Positions 5,366 through 8,550 of a DNA stretch of 8,550 bases are shown here, in pieces. The notes beneath the pieces are model-generated. The model did not search any database. It worked only from the letters and a program-made list of their open reading frames with translations, and was not told where the DNA came from. The position numbers and the translations under genes are program-made. Positions within the stretch are counted from its first letter, which is position 1, and every line of letters starts with the position of its first letter. Origin of the DNA: Ruminococcaceae bacterium UBA1741 (GTDB lineage: Bacteria > Bacillota > Clostridia > Oscillospirales > Acutalibacteraceae); assembly GCA_002315685.1 (NCBI GenBank), contig DCHX01000034.1:1-8550 (forward strand). Direction: 5' to 3'.

Positions 5366-6046
5366 TTAGAATTTTTTTCTTAACTTTTCAAGTGCGGCTT
5401 TTTCAATTCTTGATACATAGCTTCTTGAAATTCCTAATTTTTTAGCGATTTCCCGTTGCGTTAATTCTTCATATCCGTTAATGCCGTAACGCATAGAAAT
5501 AATTAGGTTTTCTCTTTCGTCAAGCGTTTTATCGAAAATTGCTTTTAGGTGTTCTGACTTTATTTTAGTTTCGGTTTCCTCGGCAATATCGCTATCGTCC
5601 GCTATAATGTCAATGAGTGTCAGTGTGTTTCCGTCTTTATCGGTATCAAGCACATCGCTTATATAAAGATTTTGCATCGACTTTTTAGAACTTCTGAAAT
5701 ACATCAGTATCTCGTTTTCGATACAACGGGAGGCATAGGTTGCAAGACGGATGTTTTTATCGGGCTTAAATGTTGAAACGGCTTTTATAAGGCCTATTGT
5801 GCCTATTGAAATTAAATCGTCCTGCTCGTATCCTACTGTGTAGTATTTTTTGACAATGTGCGCAACAAGGCGCAAATTGTGTTCAATTAGTTTATCTCTT
5901 GCGTTTTTATCTCCGTTTAGATTTTTTTCAATAAGCTCGGTTTCTTCCGCTTCGCTAAGGGGAGGCGGAAAAGAGCCGAACGGACTTACATGCAAGGCTA
6001 AATACAGGATTTTTGAGGCTATGCCGATTATAAATTCAAGAAACAT
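5366..6046 (-). CDS. sigK: Late mother-cell sporulation sigma factor, pro-sigma-K
   Basis: Sigma-K directs late mother-cell transcription for spore cortex and coat assembly. The 226-residue protein has region 2 at about 50-118 (NLRLVAHIVKKY, DDLISIGTIGLIKAV, and the TYASRCIENEIL segment that binds the -10) and a region 4 helix-turn-helix at about 196-223 (TQREIAKKLGISRSYVSRIE). FPPPLS (26-31) followed by an acidic stretch is typical of sigma-K rather than sigma-E. Residues 1-20 are a hydrophobic pro-sequence, as in forms activated by SpoIVFB; by rough alignment cleavage would fall near residues 19-21. The gene is continuous, with no skin-type element interrupting the region 2 segment where such elements insert in Bacillus subtilis. 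The ATG at 6046 is preceded by GGTGAT, complementary to the 16S tail. I could not place a convincing sigma-E or sigma-A promoter. SpoIVB, which triggers this processing pathway, ends about 5 kb away. Confidence 0.93.
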   Translation of the reverse strand: MFLEFIIGIASKILYLALHVSPFGSFPPPLSEAEETELIEKNLNGDKNARDKLIEHNLRLVAHIVKKYYTVGYEQDDLISIGTIGLIKAVSTFKPDKNIRLATYASRCIENEILMYFRSSKKSMQNLYISDVLDTDKDGNTLTLIDIIADDSDIAEETETKIKSEHLKAIFDKTLDERENLIISMRYGINGYEELTQREIAKKLGISRSYVSRIEKAALEKLRKKF

Positions 6047-6099
6047 ACTATCACCGCTTTCAATATCAAATATATTAGCAGTGTGGTGCTAAAATGCAC

Positions 6100-6117
6100 T
6101 TGTTAAAATATTAACAA
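6100..6117. promoter_or_regulatory. Rex-type operator, perfect inverted repeat
   Basis: TTGTTAA-AATA-TTAACAA is a perfect 7-4-7 inverted repeat identical to the operator form reported for the NADH-sensing repressor Rex in Clostridia (TTGTTAA, four free bases, TTAACAA). It lies between divergent sigK and serC, 53 bases upstream of the sigK start codon and roughly 95 bases upstream of the predicted serC transcription start. Its position fits sigK better than serC, but no sigK promoter is evident to confirm that. The sequence match is exact; regulator identity is inferred. Confidence 0.6.
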
Positions 6118-6163
6118 ACTTTTGGTAAATTATGAAAAAAGATTAAAAAAGATAGTTATTTAT

Positions 6164-6179
6164 TTAACAATCTTGTTGA
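6164..6179. promoter_or_regulatory. Near-perfect inverted repeat overlapping the serC -35
   Basis: TTAACAA-TC-TTGTTGA carries the same half-site words as the Rex-type box at 6100-6117, but arranged outward with a 2-base gap and one mismatch. Its right half runs into the serC -35 (6176-6181). It could be an auxiliary site for the same regulator, or chance in AT-rich DNA. Confidence 0.3.
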
Positions 6180-6205
6180 CAAAATTATGTAAGCGTAGTT
6201 ATAAT
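6176..6205 (+). promoter_or_regulatory. Sigma-A promoter of serC-serA
   Basis: TTGACA (6176-6181) and TATAAT (6200-6205) are both perfect consensus hexamers with an 18-bp spacer. The transcript would begin near 6212, leaving a leader of about 30 bases before the serC ATG, too short for a T-box or other riboswitch. Confidence 0.85.
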
Positions 6206-6241
6206 GTAGTAGTATTAAATCTACTTTTCGGAGGAAATGTT

Positions 6242-7330
6242 ATGTCGAGAGTTTATAATTTTAGTGCAGGTCCTTCTATGCTTCCCGAAGAGGTTTTGAA
6301 AAAGGCTGCTGACGATATGCTTGAATACGGTAGTACGGGTCAGTCGGTTATGGAAATGTCCCACCGTTCAAAAGAGTATCAAGCTATTATTGATGAGGCT
6401 GAGGCTGACCTTCGTGATATTATGAATATACCTGATGATTATTATGTTTTGTTTTTGCAAGGCGGCGGTTCAACTCAGTTTTCTATGATTCCGCTTAACC
6501 TTATGAACAAGAATAATAAGGCTGATTATATTGTTACGGGTCAATGGGCAGGTAATGCTTATAAAGAGGCTTTGAAATACGGAAATGCGAGAAAGGTGGC
6601 TTCAAGCGAGGATAAAACCTTTTCTTATATTCCAAAGACTACCCGTGAGGATTTTGATAAGGATGCCGATTATGTTCATATTTGTATGAACAATACAATT
6701 TACGGCACTAAATACCACGAATTACCCGATACGGGCGAGGTTCCGCTTATTGCCGATATTTCAAGCTGTATATTATCCGAGCCTTTGGATGTATCTAAGT
6801 TCGGTATGCTTTATGCGGGTGCGCAAAAGAATGTTGCTCCTGCGGGTGTTACTATCGTTATTATCCGTAAGGATTTAGTCGGTAACGCTATGGATATTAC
6901 CCCTAATATGTTGAATTATAAAACACATTCGGACAACGGCTCTATGTTCAATACACCGCCATGCTACTGCATTTATGTTGCAGGTCTTGTGTTTAAGTGG
7001 ATAAAAGAAATCGGCGGTCTTGAAGAAATTAAGAGAAGAAATGACAAAAAAGCAAAACTGCTTTACGATTTTCTTGATAACAGTAAAATGTTTAAGGGTA
7101 CGGTAGTGCCTGAGGACCGTTCAATTATGAATGTACCCTTTGTTACGGGGGATAAGGAGCTTGATGCTAAATTCATTAAAGAATCGTCAGAAGCCGGATT
7201 TATTAACCTTAAAGGTCATAGAGCGGTTGGCGGTATGAGAGCTTCTATCTATAATGCAATGCCTTATGAGGGTGTAGAAAAGCTTGTTGCGTTTATGAAG
7301 AAGTTTGAGGAGGAAAACTTAAATGTATAA
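6242..7330 (+). CDS. serC: Phosphoserine aminotransferase
   Basis: SerC transaminates 3-phosphohydroxypyruvate with glutamate to give phosphoserine, the second step of serine synthesis. The 362-residue protein has the usual length and features: NFSAGPSMLP at the N-terminus (6-15), SHRSKE (40-45) for substrate binding, GGGSTQF (74-80) in the PLP phosphate pocket, YAGAQKN (191-197) with PLP-binding Lys196, and LKGHRAVGGMRASIYNA near the C-terminus. The ATG at 6242 is chosen because GGAGG (6230-6234) lies 7 bases upstream and the promoter starts transcription near 6212; the open frame extends upstream to 6122 but that part would not be transcribed from it. It overlaps serA by 8 bases, so the two form one coupled operon. 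The product could feed O-acetylserine formation and CysK nearby. Confidence 0.96.
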   Translation: MSRVYNFSAGPSMLPEEVLKKAADDMLEYGSTGQSVMEMSHRSKEYQAIIDEAEADLRDIMNIPDDYYVLFLQGGGSTQFSMIPLNLMNKNNKADYIVTGQWAGNAYKEALKYGNARKVASSEDKTFSYIPKTTREDFDKDADYVHICMNNTIYGTKYHELPDTGEVPLIADISSCILSEPLDVSKFGMLYAGAQKNVAPAGVTIVIIRKDLVGNAMDITPNMLNYKTHSDNGSMFNTPPCYCIYVAGLVFKWIKEIGGLEEIKRRNDKKAKLLYDFLDNSKMFKGTVVPEDRSIMNVPFVTGDKELDAKFIKESSEAGFINLKGHRAVGGMRASIYNAMPYEGVEKLVAFMKKFEEENLNV

Positions 7331-8480
7331 TGTAAAAACTTATAACAAAGTATCCGAACTTGGTTTAAGTGTTTTCGGAGATAATTATTTTGTAAGCGAT
7401 GATGTTGAAAATCCCGATGCGATTTTAGTCCGTGCCACATCATTACACGGCGAAAAATTAGGCGATAACCTTTTGGCTATCGGCAGAACGGGTGCCGGTA
7501 CAAACAATATCCCGATAGATTTGTGTAATGAAAAGGGAATTGTGGTATTTAATACTCCGGGTGCTAATGCTAATGCCGTAAAAGAGCTTGTTGTCGGTGC
7601 GCTTATTCTTTCTTCCCGCCGTATTATTCCTTCTATTGAGTGGGTAAAAACCTTAAAGGGTAACGGGGATAAAATTATTGAGCTTACCGAAAAGGGAAAG
7701 GGTGCATTTGTAGGCCCCGAAATCAAGAAGAAAAAAATCGGTGTTATCGGTCTCGGTGCCGTTGGCGGTCGTGTTGCTAACGCTGCGAGTGATTTGGGTA
7801 TGAAGGTTTACGGCTACGACCCGTATATGTCTTTAAGCTCGGCTTGGAATCTTGCTAACAATGTAATTCATATTTACAATATTGACGAAATATTCAAAGA
7901 GTGTGATTATATTACCGTTCATGTTCCGCTTACCGATATTACAAAAAATATGATTAACAAGGAAACTATTGCCAAAATGAAGGACGGCGTTAGAATTCTT
8001 AACTATTCAAGACTTGAAGTTGTAAATAATACCGATATAAAAGAAGCTCTTGAAAGCGGTAAGGTTGCATCGTTTATAACCGATTTCCCGACCGAAGAAA
8101 TAATCGGTACCGACGGCGTGGTAGTAACTCCGCATCTCGGAGGCTCTACTATCGAGGCTGAGGATAACTGCGGCGAAATGGCAGTTCACGAGGTTAAGGA
8201 CTATATTGAAAACGGAAATATTGTAAATTCGGTTAATTTGCCCGATATAAAAATGCCGAGAGCGGGTAAGTACAGAATTTGCATTATCCATAAAAATCAA
8301 CCGAGAATGCTTAATGCAATTACTTCAATAGTTGCCGAAAATGATGTAAATATTGAAAATATGCTTAATAAGTCCCGTGGCGAGTACGCATATACTATGG
8401 TAGATGCTGCCGACTTGAACGATTCTGTTGTTGAAAAGCTTTCCGCTATTGAGGGTATAATCCGTGTAAGAATTGTTTAA
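7323..8480 (+). CDS. serA: D-3-phosphoglycerate dehydrogenase, ACT-domain form
   Basis: SerA oxidises 3-phosphoglycerate to 3-phosphohydroxypyruvate with NAD, the first step of serine synthesis. The 385-residue protein has the split substrate-binding domain (about 1-95 and 280-310), a Rossmann domain with GLGAVG (143-148) and Asp166 for NAD selectivity, and a C-terminal ACT domain (about 317-385), the usual site of serine feedback inhibition. Catalytic residues are Arg230 (NYSR), Glu258 (FPTEE) and His271 (TPHLGGST). The residue after the catalytic Arg is Leu rather than the common Gly; I believe variation there is tolerated in clostridial forms. It lacks the extra domain of the longest SerA proteins and resembles the shorter E. 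coli type. The ATG at 7323 overlaps the serC end, with AGGAGG (7308-7313) inside serC 9 bases upstream. No serB phosphatase is present in the window. Confidence 0.95.
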   Translation: MYNVKTYNKVSELGLSVFGDNYFVSDDVENPDAILVRATSLHGEKLGDNLLAIGRTGAGTNNIPIDLCNEKGIVVFNTPGANANAVKELVVGALILSSRRIIPSIEWVKTLKGNGDKIIELTEKGKGAFVGPEIKKKKIGVIGLGAVGGRVANAASDLGMKVYGYDPYMSLSSAWNLANNVIHIYNIDEIFKECDYITVHVPLTDITKNMINKETIAKMKDGVRILNYSRLEVVNNTDIKEALESGKVASFITDFPTEEIIGTDGVVVTPHLGGSTIEAEDNCGEMAVHEVKDYIENGNIVNSVNLPDIKMPRAGKYRICIIHKNQPRMLNAITSIVAENDVNIENMLNKSRGEYAYTMVDAADLNDSVVEKLSAIEGIIRVRIV

Positions 8481-8491
8481 TAATGAAATAT

Positions 8492-8533
8492 GGGTAAGGT
8501 TATATTTTTGTATAGCTTTACCCGTAATTTTTT
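8492..8533 (+). terminator. Intrinsic terminator of serC-serA
   Basis: GGGTAAGGTTATA pairs with TATAGCTTTACCC over 13 positions (two G-T wobbles) around a TTTTTG loop. A T-run (8528-8533) follows 4 bases after the stem. It begins 11 bases after the serA stop. Confidence 0.85.
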
Positions 8534-8550
8534 CGAAAATATTTAATTTT

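Noticed and set aside
6047..6120. Sigma-E promoter for sigK
   Set aside because: A TAATATT word resembling a sigma-E -35 lies within the Rex-like box on the minus strand, but no CATACA-type -10 occurs at 13-15 bp from it.
6122..6241. N-terminal extension of serC upstream of 6242
   Set aside because: The extension overlaps the serC promoter hexamers, is AT-rich and low in complexity, and does not match the family; GGAGG precedes the ATG at 6242.

Overview
The window looks like chromosomal DNA from an AT-rich, endospore-forming member of the Clostridia, most likely an Oscillospiraceae/Ruminococcaceae-type gut or rumen bacterium. The evidence is a spoIVB 3' end, an intact late sporulation sigma factor (sigK), AGGAGG-type ribosome binding sites, consensus sigma-A promoters, and short GC-rich intergenic hairpins of a kind common in that group. 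The window is almost fully coding, with no mobile element, CRISPR array or RNA gene, and no gene-free stretch longer than about 300 bases.

Layout. 1-158: 3' end of spoIVB, followed by two related hairpins in opposite orientation (171-248). 361-1542 (+): a fusion of an anti-anti-sigma STAS domain to an aminoglycoside-phosphotransferase-fold kinase, with its own promoter. A 19-bp-stem bidirectional terminator (1557-1598) separates it from mtaB (1600-2883, -). mtaB and cysK are divergent from a compact region whose -35 boxes lie 6 bp apart. cysK (3001-3945) overlaps tcdA (3935-4630). tcdA converges on trmO (4632-5306, -) with a 1-bp gap. sigK (5366-6046, -) lies upstream of trmO on the same strand. 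A 195-bp divergent region carrying a perfect Rex-type operator separates sigK from the serC-serA operon (6242-8480, +), which ends in a strong terminator.

How the genes fit together. The central theme is tRNA position 37: MtaB (2-methylthiolation of t6A), TcdA (cyclisation of t6A to ct6A) and TrmO (N6-methylation of t6A) all act on the same modified adenosine and lie within 3.7 kb. CysK, translationally linked to tcdA, and SerC/SerA, a few kb away, make cysteine and serine, which feed sulfur and one-carbon/SAM metabolism that MtaB and TrmO rely on. SpoIVB and pro-sigma-K belong to one sporulation signalling pathway: SpoIVB signalling from the forespore triggers SpoIVFB cleavage of pro-sigma-K in the mother cell. 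The sigK here keeps a hydrophobic pro-sequence.

Most worth a second look: the t6A-modification cluster, the STAS-kinase fusion, the perfect Rex-like box between a sporulation sigma factor and serine biosynthesis, and the inverted hairpin pair after spoIVB.
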